The position numbers and the translations under genes are program-made. A stretch of 64,000 bases of DNA. It comes from Aquiflexum balticum DSM 16537. GTDB lineage: Bacteria; Bacteroidota; Bacteroidia; Cytophagales; Cyclobacteriaceae. The notes beneath the pieces were generated by a model. It saw only the letters and a program-made list of their open reading frames with translations. It did not search any database and was not told the origin of the DNA. Positions 18,959 to 27,487 of this stretch are shown here, one piece after another. The stretch lies in contig NZ_LT838813.1 of assembly GCF_900176595.1 (NCBI RefSeq), positions 4,668,001 through 4,732,000 of the forward strand, given 5' to 3'. Numbering within the stretch: position 1 is the first letter of the stretch; every line of letters starts with the position of its first letter.

Positions 18959-19108
18959 TCAGTTTCCCGAATTCTTGGAATTCTTCTGGATTTCCTCCAA
19001 CCTTTTGAGAAATTCTTCCCTGGTCAGAGATTTAGCATGTTTTAGCCTTTTGGCCAGTTCGGCTTCGGGGTCTTTGGCAAAGGGATTATGGGGACTTTTG
19101 GGATTCAT
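18959..19108 (-). CDS. Small basic helical protein, 49 aa, unknown
   Basis: The start chosen is ATG at 19106-19108 (MNPKSPHNPFAKDPEAELAKRL); the longer frame to 19222 would overlap the cas8b start and adds unrelated residues. The protein is short, charged and helical (LAKRLKHAKSLTREEFLKRLEEIQK), with no membrane segment or known motif. It is divergent from the cas operon with only 70 bases between the starts. I do not recognise it; it could be a small regulator or simply a conserved small protein. Confidence 0.45.
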   Translation of the reverse strand: MNPKSPHNPFAKDPEAELAKRLKHAKSLTREEFLKRLEEIQKNSKNSGN

Positions 19109-19178
19109 AAATGAAAGATAATTAATCAAATTATAATTTAGATTCCAAGAAATAAAAAGTTTAAAAAATGGCGAAACA

Positions 19179-20942
19179 ATGATAACAACCTTATACAAAT
19201 TCGCAGAACTTCTAAAAGACAAACCTGATCTACAAACCTATTTCAGCCCGGCTGAGAATCCATTTGAGGGTAGAGAGTCAAGCGGAAAAGTGCTTGTCGG
19301 TATTTTTGAAGATCAAAATTTCAAAGGATTTGATTTGGAGGACTTTAGACCTGATTATATCAAAAAATATTTGTATAGAAGACCTGCTGGAGCAAGAGGA
19401 ACCAATATTGTCCCAACTTTGATCGTCAACAGACAAGACCCAGAGAAAACTTTCGGAAAAATTAAGCAGAGTTTTATAAACCTAAGTCCCCAACTTGTTG
19501 GTAAAAATCAATTGGAAAATATCGAAATCGATTTTCTAAGCCATGAATTTAATCCTGCGTATAGCTATTTGGTGACATTCAAAATCGACGGGGACTATTT
19601 AGGGGAAAAGGAAGATTTGGTCAAAAGGTTCAATAGTGAAGCATACACAAAATACTTCAAAAAGAATTACGGAAACTCCAAAAAGAAAAACCAGATATGT
19701 GCACTTACGGGCAAAACTTCAACAGTTTACGGTTTTGTAGATACTTTAGGATTTACTGTTGATGCGGATTCTTTCAGAAGAAATGGATTTGATGCTTCGA
19801 GCTCTTACAAAATGTTCCCAGTTTCTGAATCGGCTATTCCAATTTTAGAGGGAGCAAGAGGAATTTTACTGAATAAATTAGCATCCAATTTTTTTGGGCA
19901 ATATAAATATGCAGTCATTCCGCACTTTGTTTTCCTAGAGGATAAGGATTTAGGCGAAATAATAGCAAAGACTTTCTTAGAAAAGGCGGCCTTTAATGCT
20001 GATTCAAAAGATTTAGGTTCTGATGCATTTATCAATGATTCTGAATCGTTGCTCAAGGAGATCATTGCTGACAAAATGCTTAAAAGCTCAGATATTTTAT
20101 ATGGTATCTTATTTTTTGAACAACAACAAGCGCAATTCAAGATCCATCTTGAAATTTCAGATGTCATTCCATCAAGAATTGCGAAAGTGATGGATTCAAA
20201 GCGACAAGCAGAAAATCGGTACAAATGGCTGACTTCCTATCAAACCAAAGATGGAAATCTCATTACCCAAAGAATTACACTTTTCAGATTAAAGGAGTAT
20301 TTCCAAACAGGAGAAAAAAATCTGCAGCCGGCATATTTCAAATTAGTAAACAGCATCTTTACCGGTCAATACTACGATGATTCAAAGATATTAACATTGA
20401 TATTAAATACTTGGAAATCGTCTTTCAAAAAACACTTCCATGATGAAGAAAACCGGTTCAATACAACGGTAAAACATGCTTTTGCTAACCTATATTTTCT
20501 TCATTTACTAGGCTTATTTAAAAAACAAGAAAACATGTCAGAAATCAAAGAACAAACTGAGAAACAAGATGCCTTTGGATTTATTGAAGCACACCCTGCT
20601 TATTTTTCCAAAGAATATCTAAAAGGCTCCTTTCTTTTTGGGTGCCTAACTGCCAGGTTATTGTATAACCAACCCGGTAATGCATTCATGAAAGAATTGA
20701 ATGGGCTAAACATTGACAAAGAGTTGGTGACTAAAAAATTTCCAAAACTTATTTCCAAGCTTAGACAGTTTGGAAAAGAATTCCCAGACTTGGAAGCAGC
20801 AGCACAACGGTATTTTGCGATAAATGACAAAGCGACAAAAGATGAAATTTCCTTTGCCTTTACCATGGGACTTGTACTCCAAAAAGATTTCGACAAAATA
20901 AATAAAGCAAACAACAACCTTAAACCAGAAGACAATGAATAA
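19179..20942 (+). CDS. cas8b: Type I-B CRISPR-associated large subunit Cas8b (Csh1/TM1802 type), 587 aa
   Basis: Large subunit of the type I-B interference complex, expected to bind the 5' end of the crRNA and recognise the PAM. The assignment rests on position (directly before a clear Csh2-type cas7), on length (about 590 residues) and on the central segment ICALTGKTSTVYGFVDTLGF with SSYKMFPVSESAIPIL and EGARGILLNKLAS, a pattern typical of Csh1/TM1802 proteins. There is one Cys in the zinc-ribbon position rather than a full set. It is the first gene of the operon, and its stop overlaps the cas7 start by 8 bases. Confidence 0.88.
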   Translation: MITTLYKFAELLKDKPDLQTYFSPAENPFEGRESSGKVLVGIFEDQNFKGFDLEDFRPDYIKKYLYRRPAGARGTNIVPTLIVNRQDPEKTFGKIKQSFINLSPQLVGKNQLENIEIDFLSHEFNPAYSYLVTFKIDGDYLGEKEDLVKRFNSEAYTKYFKKNYGNSKKKNQICALTGKTSTVYGFVDTLGFTVDADSFRRNGFDASSSYKMFPVSESAIPILEGARGILLNKLASNFFGQYKYAVIPHFVFLEDKDLGEIIAKTFLEKAAFNADSKDLGSDAFINDSESLLKEIIADKMLKSSDILYGILFFEQQQAQFKIHLEISDVIPSRIAKVMDSKRQAENRYKWLTSYQTKDGNLITQRITLFRLKEYFQTGEKNLQPAYFKLVNSIFTGQYYDDSKILTLILNTWKSSFKKHFHDEENRFNTTVKHAFANLYFLHLLGLFKKQENMSEIKEQTEKQDAFGFIEAHPAYFSKEYLKGSFLFGCLTARLLYNQPGNAFMKELNGLNIDKELVTKKFPKLISKLRQFGKEFPDLEAAAQRYFAINDKATKDEISFAFTMGLVLQKDFDKINKANNNLKPEDNE

Positions 20943-21822
20943 TGTACAAAACAGAAGCGAACTGATTTTTCTTTATGACCTGAAATACGCTAACCCAAAT
21001 GGTGACCCAATGGATGCCAACAGGCCAAGAATCGACGAAGACTCTAATCATTGTCTCGTTACAGATGTAAGACTAAAAAGAACTATTCGGGATTATTTTT
21101 TAAATCAAGGGTATGATGGGACGGAAGGAAGCCGGGGAGATATTTTTATTAGGGATGAAGATGGTAAACCAGTTACTGGCAAAAAAAGAGGGGATTCCTA
21201 CGATAATGCAGACGAATTTAAATCAAAGTTTATAGATGTCAGACTTTTTGGAGGTGTTTCGGCTGTAGAAAAGAAAAAATTCAATTATACCGGTCCTGTC
21301 CAATTTGGAATGGGAAGATCCTTGCATCCAGTTAAAGAGAATTTCATTAAAGGCACTGGAGCTTTTGCCACCAAAGAAGGTGCAGAGCAAAGAACTTTTC
21401 GTGAAGAGTACAACATTACCTATGGATTAATTGGCTTTCATGGTATAATCAATGAAAACGCTGCTAAACATACTGAACTAAAGGAGGAAGATGTAAGCAT
21501 TTTATTGGAAGGAATGTGGAAAGGAACCAAAGATTTAATTTCCAGATCAAAGAAAGGCCATATGCCAAGGCTCCTCATTAAAATTGACTATCAGCCAGGG
21601 TTCTATATCGGAGATTTATTAGAGCTATTATCTTTAGATATTAAGGGAGAAAAAGAGTCGAATCAGCTAGAAGATGTCTCAGATTATATTGTCAATACCC
21701 ATGCTCTAAATAAAATGTTGAAAAAGCATGAGTCAAAAATAATTTCAATTTCAGTTGAGAAAGATGAAAGACTAGAAATGTCTGAGCCAATTTTAAATGC
21801 CAACACCCTAAATCTAATCTGA
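20935..21822 (+). CDS. cas7: Type I-B Cascade backbone protein Cas7 (Csh2), 295 aa
   Basis: Forms the helical backbone of Cascade along the crRNA. The N-terminal RRM strand ELIFLYDLKYANPNGDP, then RPRIDEDSNHCLVTDVRLKRTIRDYF, is the signature of Csh2/Cst2-type Cas7, and the glycine-rich centre (PVQFGMGRSLHPV) fits too. Length is normal. The start overlaps the end of cas8b by 8 bases, and cas5 begins one base after its stop, so the three are probably translationally coupled. Confidence 0.95.
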   Translation: MNNVQNRSELIFLYDLKYANPNGDPMDANRPRIDEDSNHCLVTDVRLKRTIRDYFLNQGYDGTEGSRGDIFIRDEDGKPVTGKKRGDSYDNADEFKSKFIDVRLFGGVSAVEKKKFNYTGPVQFGMGRSLHPVKENFIKGTGAFATKEGAEQRTFREEYNITYGLIGFHGIINENAAKHTELKEEDVSILLEGMWKGTKDLISRSKKGHMPRLLIKIDYQPGFYIGDLLELLSLDIKGEKESNQLEDVSDYIVNTHALNKMLKKHESKIISISVEKDERLEMSEPILNANTLNLI

Positions 21823-21823
21823 A

Positions 21824-22543
21824 ATGGGAGATCAAGCGATTGTTTTTGATATATGGGGAAAATATGCCCATTTCAAAAAAATCTATGTAACAACATCAGC
21901 TTTATCCTATGCCCTGCCATTTAAAACTTCAATTTATGGAATCGTAGGTGCAATTTTGGGCTTCCAAAATTCCAGCAACGCTTACTTGCAGCATTTTCAA
22001 GAGGGTGATTCCAAAATAGGGATTCAGGTAATTAATCCTATTCGGTTCCAAAGGATCAATATCAATTTATCCCCAACACCAGGACCAATAAAGGATAATA
22101 GAAAACCTACGCTAATGGAGTTTGTCACGGATCCCCATTATAGGATTTACTTTCAACATAATGATAATTCTTTAATGACCAAGCTTAAAGACTCCTTGAA
22201 AAACAAACATAGTGTTTTCACACCTGTGCTTGGTCTTGCCAATTGCCTAGCCAATTTCAGTTATGTAGGAGAAGGGCTTTTAAAAAAAACTTCGGGAAAA
22301 GGTATTATACAAACAGTTATTCCTAAATCAGATTTGTTTTCATTTGATCAAGATTATTGGTTGGACAATACTATCCATCTTCAGGAACAAGACATGTATC
22401 CCTTGGAAATGAATATCGAAAGAGAAGTTACCAAAAGAGAAAGTATTCTTTTCGACCTCAATGGTAGGCCTATTAAAGTGGTCTCTAAAAATCATTATGA
22501 AATGAATTTAAACGGTGATAATATTTCTATAATGATGATTTAA
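21824..22543 (+). CDS. cas5: Type I-B Cascade protein Cas5, 239 aa
   Basis: Caps the 5' handle of the crRNA in Cascade. The N-terminus IVFDIWGKYAHFKKIYVTTSALSY is followed by PFKTSIYGIVGAILGF, the strongly conserved Cas5 motif near the first RRM fold. The Cas5h/Cas5b subtype fits the I-B context. The stop TAA shares its last base with the ATG of cas3 (TAATG). Length is typical. No catalytic residues are expected, because Cas6 is encoded separately downstream. Confidence 0.95.
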   Translation: MGDQAIVFDIWGKYAHFKKIYVTTSALSYALPFKTSIYGIVGAILGFQNSSNAYLQHFQEGDSKIGIQVINPIRFQRININLSPTPGPIKDNRKPTLMEFVTDPHYRIYFQHNDNSLMTKLKDSLKNKHSVFTPVLGLANCLANFSYVGEGLLKKTSGKGIIQTVIPKSDLFSFDQDYWLDNTIHLQEQDMYPLEMNIEREVTKRESILFDLNGRPIKVVSKNHYEMNLNGDNISIMMI

Positions 22544-24930
22544 TGAATTTATCTGAATATATATCGCATGATGACAGGACATTACAAGAACACTTGGCTG
22601 GGCTAAAAATAGTGGCTGATTACCTTCTGGAGGAAAAAGTTCAAACTTTATATTCAAAAGAAGATCTAAAATCACTAGTTTATAGGCTTATAAGTTATCA
22701 TGACCTAGCCAAAGCTTCAATATTTTTCCAACTTTACCTTTCAAATGCGCTTGTATTGAAGGGAAATGGGCACCTTAAATTCACAATTAATGAATTGAAA
22801 TTATTCTTAGATTCCAATATTCCCAAAATTCAAGAGTGGACTGATTCACCTGAACTAAAAGAACATGCCCATTTTGGTGCATGGACTTTTTTAAGTACAG
22901 TCGAATTAAGCCAAAGATATAATTTGGACAATATGATTTCAATGAAGATTTTAAAGAGACACCATGGATATCTCCGGGATTTTGGTCTAGCAACGATAAA
23001 TCCAACAAATCACAAAAATCAATTTAGAATTATAGAAGATAATATCGAATACAGTAAAGTGGAAAACCTTTTGAATTCAATTGGCCTGCCATTTTGCATA
23101 CCGAATATCACTGAAATACTTGATGGATTTAAACTCCTTCAATTTAAAAAATTAGAAATTGCTTTAGCAGAAAATCAGGATCCTTCCTACTATTTTAAAA
23201 CACTATTTACTTATTCTTTTTTGTTAAGTGCTGACAAAGGTGACGTCATGTTAAAAGATAAATCTTTTCAAAGGACAAATATTAACAGTGAGGTTATTGA
23301 TCAATTCAAATCTTCAAAATTATCAGGAAGCTACAAAATAAATGAACTTAGAGAAAAAGCTTATACTACTGCTATTGAAAATGTTGAAAAATTTGGGAAT
23401 CAAAATTTTTTCTCTATTACACTTCCAACTGGATTGGGAAAAACATTCACAGCCTATAAATCAGCATTGTTATTGAAAGAAAAATTTGCACCAAAAGCAA
23501 GGATTGTTTATTGCCTTCCATTTACTTCGATCATCGACCAAAACGGAAATCTATTCAAAGAAATTCTGACCAATTCAAGCTTTAAGGAGGGGTTAATTGG
23601 GATACATCATCACTTGGCAGTACCGGAAAATAAGGATCAAAATGAAATTGATTATCCCGAATGGGAGTATTTTATAGCGGGATGGCAAAAAGAAATTACC
23701 ATTTCAACTTTCGTCCAATTATGGGAAAGCATATTTGCAAACCACAACAAGGAATTAAGGAAATTTCATAACCTTGTTAACAGTATTATTATTTTGGACG
23801 AAGTACAAGCTATTAACCCCACCTTGCTGCCTGCCTTGGAATTTGTGATGGAGTCAATGGCAACATTTTTTGACACTAAATTTATTTTAGTTACAGCAAC
23901 ACAACCTATAATTATGCCCCTTAAAACCAAGGAGCTTTGCCTTTTCGAATCAAGTGATTATTTCTTCAAAAGAATGAATAGAACACTTCTTGACAAATCT
24001 TTGCTGTCTGCGGGACATATCACAGAAGAAGAATTAGTTGATCATATATATTCTGATTTTGTTAAAAGTCCGCAATCTATTCTTGTGATTTGCAATACAA
24101 TCCGGTACTCTCAGAAGGTTTTTGAAATCCTTACAGAAAAATTAAAAAATAAAGACTTATTTTATCTTTCGGCTTCCATTATACCATATTCCAGAGAAGT
24201 TTTACTCAATAAATATATATCTCCATTATTGAAAAAAAAGCGGTCCTTTATTCTTGTATCTACGCAAGTCATAGAGGCTGGAGTGGATGTAGATTTTGAT
24301 TTAGTTTACCGTGATTTTGCACCCCTTTCTTCAATCAATCAAGCTGCAGGCAGATGTAATAGAAATTCGACTAAAAACATTTCAAAGGTTAAATTATTCC
24401 GAAGCGGGAAAGAAAAAATTTACGACCCTACCCTATTATCTGTCACCGAAAAAACCTTGGAAAAATATCATACAGAAATACCTGAGAGTAAATATTTCGA
24501 ACTTAATAAAGCCTATTTCAGTGGAATTAAAGACAAGGTCCAAGACAATTCATTTACAAGTAAAAGACTTATTGATTCAATTCTAAAACTGAAATTTGAG
24601 GATGTGGGAACCAACAAAGATTATAGACTAATTGTCGAAAAATATAAATCTTACAACTACTTCATACCTATAAATTACGAAGCATCGGAACTTTGGGTAG
24701 AATACCTCCAATTGATGGCTATTGAAGATCATTTTGAAAGAAAACAAAAAATTAAATCACACTTTCCTCAAATGATGAAATATATAATTAAAATCCCTGA
24801 CTACATTAATAAACCGCCTGATGTTGAAAAAGAAAAATATCTGATTTACGATCAAAACTGGGCAACATTTTATGATAAAATATTTGGCTACAAAAAGGCT
24901 GAAGCGGAAAGCCCAATTGAAATATTCTGA
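22543..24930 (+). CDS. cas3: CRISPR-associated helicase-nuclease Cas3, 795 aa
   Basis: Recruited by Cascade to unwind and degrade target DNA. The N-terminal HD nuclease shows H17, the H53-D54 pair in YHDLAKA, and further histidines in EHAHFG and KRHHGYL. The SF2 helicase follows: Walker A PTGLGKT (295-301), motif II DEVQ (419-422), VTATQP as motif III, VISTQVIEAGVDVDF-type motif V and QAAGRCNR as motif VI. Both halves look intact, so interference should be functional. The start overlaps cas5 by one base; 55 bases separate its stop from the antitoxin gene. Confidence 0.95.
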   Translation: MNLSEYISHDDRTLQEHLAGLKIVADYLLEEKVQTLYSKEDLKSLVYRLISYHDLAKASIFFQLYLSNALVLKGNGHLKFTINELKLFLDSNIPKIQEWTDSPELKEHAHFGAWTFLSTVELSQRYNLDNMISMKILKRHHGYLRDFGLATINPTNHKNQFRIIEDNIEYSKVENLLNSIGLPFCIPNITEILDGFKLLQFKKLEIALAENQDPSYYFKTLFTYSFLLSADKGDVMLKDKSFQRTNINSEVIDQFKSSKLSGSYKINELREKAYTTAIENVEKFGNQNFFSITLPTGLGKTFTAYKSALLLKEKFAPKARIVYCLPFTSIIDQNGNLFKEILTNSSFKEGLIGIHHHLAVPENKDQNEIDYPEWEYFIAGWQKEITISTFVQLWESIFANHNKELRKFHNLVNSIIILDEVQAINPTLLPALEFVMESMATFFDTKFILVTATQPIIMPLKTKELCLFESSDYFFKRMNRTLLDKSLLSAGHITEEELVDHIYSDFVKSPQSILVICNTIRYSQKVFEILTEKLKNKDLFYLSASIIPYSREVLLNKYISPLLKKKRSFILVSTQVIEAGVDVDFDLVYRDFAPLSSINQAAGRCNRNSTKNISKVKLFRSGKEKIYDPTLLSVTEKTLEKYHTEIPESKYFELNKAYFSGIKDKVQDNSFTSKRLIDSILKLKFEDVGTNKDYRLIVEKYKSYNYFIPINYEASELWVEYLQLMAIEDHFERKQKIKSHFPQMMKYIIKIPDYINKPPDVEKEKYLIYDQNWATFYDKIFGYKKAEAESPIEIF

Positions 24931-24985
24931 TCAGATTTACATGTTATGAAGCGAAATTAAAGAAAAAATTAAAACTCAAACCAAT

Positions 24986-25222
24986 ATGTCCCTAAAATCC
25001 AAAATCCTCTCCCGTCTTGACACCATTCAAGATCAGGAGACTTTAAAAGAAATCCATGATTGGTTGGATGCCTTTTTGGAAGCAGACACCAAGGAAACCT
25101 TTGAGAGCGGCGAAATTAAGGCCGTACAAGAAGGTTATGAACAGTATCTCTCAGGTAATACCATTTCCCAAAAGGAAGCCTCCAAACAATTTGAAAAATG
25201 GTTGGCAGAAAAAGAGAAATAA
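24986..25222 (+). CDS. Putative antitoxin of a RelB/ParD-like pair, 78 aa
   Basis: Acidic, helical small protein (MSLKSKILSRLDTIQDQETLKEIHDWLDAFLEADT at the N-terminus; EGYEQYLSGNTISQKEASKQFEKWLAEKEK at the C-terminus). This build, with a GNTISQKEA linker and an amphipathic C-terminal helix, is typical of antitoxins found in front of RelE/ParE toxins in Bacteroidota. It overlaps the next gene by 25 bases in another frame, so the two should be coupled. It lies in the cas operon between cas3 and cas6 on the same strand. The antitoxin role is inferred mostly from the partner. Confidence 0.8.
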   Translation: MSLKSKILSRLDTIQDQETLKEIHDWLDAFLEADTKETFESGEIKAVQEGYEQYLSGNTISQKEASKQFEKWLAEKEK

Positions 25223-25503
25223 GATGGACACCCCGTGCGGCCCAAGATAAACTCTCTATCATGGAATATTGGTACTTGAGAAACCAATCGATCAGTTTTA
25301 CTGTGAAACTGGAAAGACTTTTCAACAAGTCTCTCGAACTACTTTCAATTCATCCGAAAATGGGAGTAGTTTTCAGCCAAAAACCTCCTATCCAATTCAA
25401 AACTGTCAGGGGATATCGCCTGTATTATACATTCGATGAAAATACGATATCCCTCTTGGCCATTTGGGATACCCGCAGAAATCCAGATAAGTTTAAACTC
25501 TAA
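25198..25503 (+). CDS. RelE/ParE-family toxin, 101 aa
   Basis: The sequence shows the RelE/ParE fold pattern: a basic N-terminal strand (REIRWTPRAAQDKLSIMEYW), a helix with ERLFNKSLELLSIHPKMG, then the strands FKTVRGYRLYYTFDENTISLLAIWDTRRNPDKF, which match the ParE/RelE C-terminal core (R-x-Y, Y-x-I/L-x-x-I/L, W-D-T-R-R-N-P). ParE members poison gyrase and RelE members cut ribosome-bound mRNA; DTRRNP favours the ParE/YoeB-like side, but I cannot separate them. It starts inside the antitoxin gene and ends 9 bases before cas6, so it is embedded in the cas transcript. All core segments are present. Confidence 0.88.
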   Translation: MVGRKREIRWTPRAAQDKLSIMEYWYLRNQSISFTVKLERLFNKSLELLSIHPKMGVVFSQKPPIQFKTVRGYRLYYTFDENTISLLAIWDTRRNPDKFKL

Positions 25504-25512
25504 TTTTATCAA

Positions 25513-26175
25513 ATGCCCCAACTCCTTACTACCACCATCCGATTTCCTGAAATCAACCTCCAAACCCGGGATGCCCATAAACTTCGTGGGTATTTTGGGG
25601 AGTATTTCAAGGAACATTCCCCCCTACTCCACAACCACTATGAGGATGGCAGCAGCAAGTATAGGTATCCATTGGTGCAATACAAAGTCATAGATCATGT
25701 CCCGGTATTGCTTGGGTTCAATGAAGGAGCGGAATTGTTGACTTCCCTGTTTTTAAAAATCAAAGAAATGGATATTTCAGGGACAACCTACCCGGTTTAC
25801 AGCAAAAACATTTCCCAACAACAGGTGGAAGCAGGTGTCATGGAAGACCTATTGAGTTATAAATTTTCCAATTACTGGATGGCTTTGAATTCGGACAATT
25901 ACAAAACCTATCTCCAATCCAATCCTGAACAGCAGCAAACTTTGCTCAATCAAATTCTCAGAAACAATCTACTGAGTTTTTTCAAGGGAGTCGGTATCTG
26001 GGTAGACGGTAAAATTATGGTAAAGGGGAATTTCACTCCCAAAACCAGTAATTTCAAAGACCAAAAAATGGTGGTTTTTGAAGGAAATTTTGTGGCCAAT
26101 GTAGCCCTTCCTGAACTGGCCGGATTGGGAAAATCTGTATCCAGGGGTTTTGGGGCTGTGAAACGATCCCTTTGA
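25513..26175 (+). CDS. cas6: CRISPR pre-crRNA endoribonuclease Cas6, 220 aa
   Basis: Cuts the array transcript within each repeat to make crRNAs with an 8-nt handle (here probably ending in ATTGAAAC). It carries the Cas6 C-terminal glycine-rich loop GLGKSVSRGFGAVKR in the last 15 residues, preceded by the ferredoxin-fold strands (KIMVKGNFTP, MVVFEGNFVAN). A likely catalytic His lies in the N-terminal third (HKLRGYFGEYFKEHSPLLHNHYE). It is 9 bases after the toxin gene and 21 bases before cas1. The length is slightly short compared with many Cas6 proteins, but the fold is complete. Confidence 0.93.
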   Translation: MPQLLTTTIRFPEINLQTRDAHKLRGYFGEYFKEHSPLLHNHYEDGSSKYRYPLVQYKVIDHVPVLLGFNEGAELLTSLFLKIKEMDISGTTYPVYSKNISQQQVEAGVMEDLLSYKFSNYWMALNSDNYKTYLQSNPEQQQTLLNQILRNNLLSFFKGVGIWVDGKIMVKGNFTPKTSNFKDQKMVVFEGNFVANVALPELAGLGKSVSRGFGAVKRSL

Positions 26176-26196
26176 TGATTTTCCAACGAAGATGCT

Positions 26197-27195
26197 ATGC
26201 AAATATTCATCAATACATACGGCACTTATCTCCATGTCAAGGACGAGATGTTTGAAATCCGGGTAAGGGAATCCAAACAGGAGAAATTCAAGACGAATCA
26301 TATCGCAGCCCACAAAGTCACCTCCTTTGTGGTAAGCAAAGGGGCAGCCATCACCACTGATGCCATTTCTTTGGCCCTGAAGCACAACATTGACATTGTA
26401 GTGGTGGAAAATGACGGACATCCCATTGGTAGGTTTTGGCACAGCAAACTGGGAAGCACTACCAAAATCAGAAAACAACAACTCGAAACCAGCTTGAATG
26501 CTGAAGGCCTGAAATGGGTCAAAGAATGGATCTGCCAAAAACTGGAAAACCAGTCAGACTATATCCTTGACCTTGCCAAACACCGGGAAAAATTGAAGTC
26601 CGATTTACAGACAAAGTCCCAAAAAATCCTGGAATACCGGGAAAGGATCCTGGATCTACAGGGAAATCAGGTCCAAGAAGTAGCGGATTTGATCCGGGCC
26701 ATGGAAGGGAATGCGGGCAGGGTTTATTTTGAAAGTCTCAGTTTGGCCATTCCAAAGGAATTCCGTTTTGAAGGCAGAAGTTTCAGGCCAGCCAAAGATG
26801 CCTTCAATGCCATGCTCAACTATGCCTATGGGATATTGTATAGCAGGGTAGAAAGAGTACTAATGCTGGCAGGGCTCGATCCCTATGTGGGCTTCCTGCA
26901 CCGGGATGATTACAATACGAAGAGTCTGGTTTTTGACTTTATTGAGCCCTATAGAATCTATGCCGAACGCAGCGTATTCGGGATGTTTTCCACCAAGAAG
27001 GTAAATAAATCCTTTTTTTCAGATATCACGGGGGGTGTATCTCTCAATGCAGATGGAAAGCCCGCTTTGGTCGAAACCTTTGTCAAATACCTTGAACAGG
27101 AAAACATCCGGTATATGGGCCGGAACCAAAACAGGGCCAATGCCATGCAGATGGATGCCCACAAATTTGCCAACACCTTAATCGGAAAGCCATGA
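26197..27195 (+). CDS. cas1: CRISPR adaptation integrase Cas1, 332 aa
   Basis: Metal-dependent integrase that inserts new spacers with Cas2. The catalytic set is visible: E170 in MEGNAGRVYFESL, H235 in FLHRDDY, and D247/E250 in DFIEPYR. The N-terminal beta domain (MQIFINTYGTYLHVKDEMFEI) leads to the helical C-terminal domain, as in type I-B Cas1. The ATG follows cas6 by 21 bases, and cas2 begins 4 bases before its stop. All active-site residues are in place, which fits the recent-looking spacer additions in the array. Confidence 0.97.
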   Translation: MQIFINTYGTYLHVKDEMFEIRVRESKQEKFKTNHIAAHKVTSFVVSKGAAITTDAISLALKHNIDIVVVENDGHPIGRFWHSKLGSTTKIRKQQLETSLNAEGLKWVKEWICQKLENQSDYILDLAKHREKLKSDLQTKSQKILEYRERILDLQGNQVQEVADLIRAMEGNAGRVYFESLSLAIPKEFRFEGRSFRPAKDAFNAMLNYAYGILYSRVERVLMLAGLDPYVGFLHRDDYNTKSLVFDFIEPYRIYAERSVFGMFSTKKVNKSFFSDITGGVSLNADGKPALVETFVKYLEQENIRYMGRNQNRANAMQMDAHKFANTLIGKP

Positions 27196-27482
27196 TTGTA
27201 TGGGTAATGTATGATATCAAAAAAGATAGGGCGCGAACCAAGATCGCCAAAATCTGTCAGCAGGCGGGTTTGTATCGGGTACAGTATTCTGTTTTTTTGG
27301 GGACTTTGGAAAAAAACCAATTCGATAGTCTTCATCTTCAGTTGGAGGAACTGATGGATGAGGAAAAGGATTCTGTGTATATGTTTCCCATGTCCAAAGA
27401 CGAACTCCAACAGACAGTTTTGCTGGGACAGGCATTTGACAAGGATTTTGTCACGGATGAAGTACGTTCACTGTTTTTCTAA
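27192..27482 (+). CDS. cas2: CRISPR adaptation protein Cas2, 96 aa
   Basis: Forms the core of the Cas1-Cas2 integration complex. The N-terminus MIVWVMYDIKKDRARTKIAK has the conserved Asp (D8) after the first strand, followed by GLYRVQYSVFLGTL. The ferredoxin-like fold and length are typical. ATG overlaps the cas1 stop by 4 bases (ATGA), so translation is coupled; cas4 begins 5 bases after it. Confidence 0.97.
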   Translation: MIVWVMYDIKKDRARTKIAKICQQAGLYRVQYSVFLGTLEKNQFDSLHLQLEELMDEEKDSVYMFPMSKDELQQTVLLGQAFDKDFVTDEVRSLFF

Positions 27483-27487
27483 ATCCT

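Noticed and set aside
24931-24985. RNA antitoxin or CreA-like guide with a repeat-like sequence beside the TA pair
   Set aside because: No stretch resembling the 37-nt repeat or its ATTGAAAC handle occurs between cas3 and the antitoxin gene.
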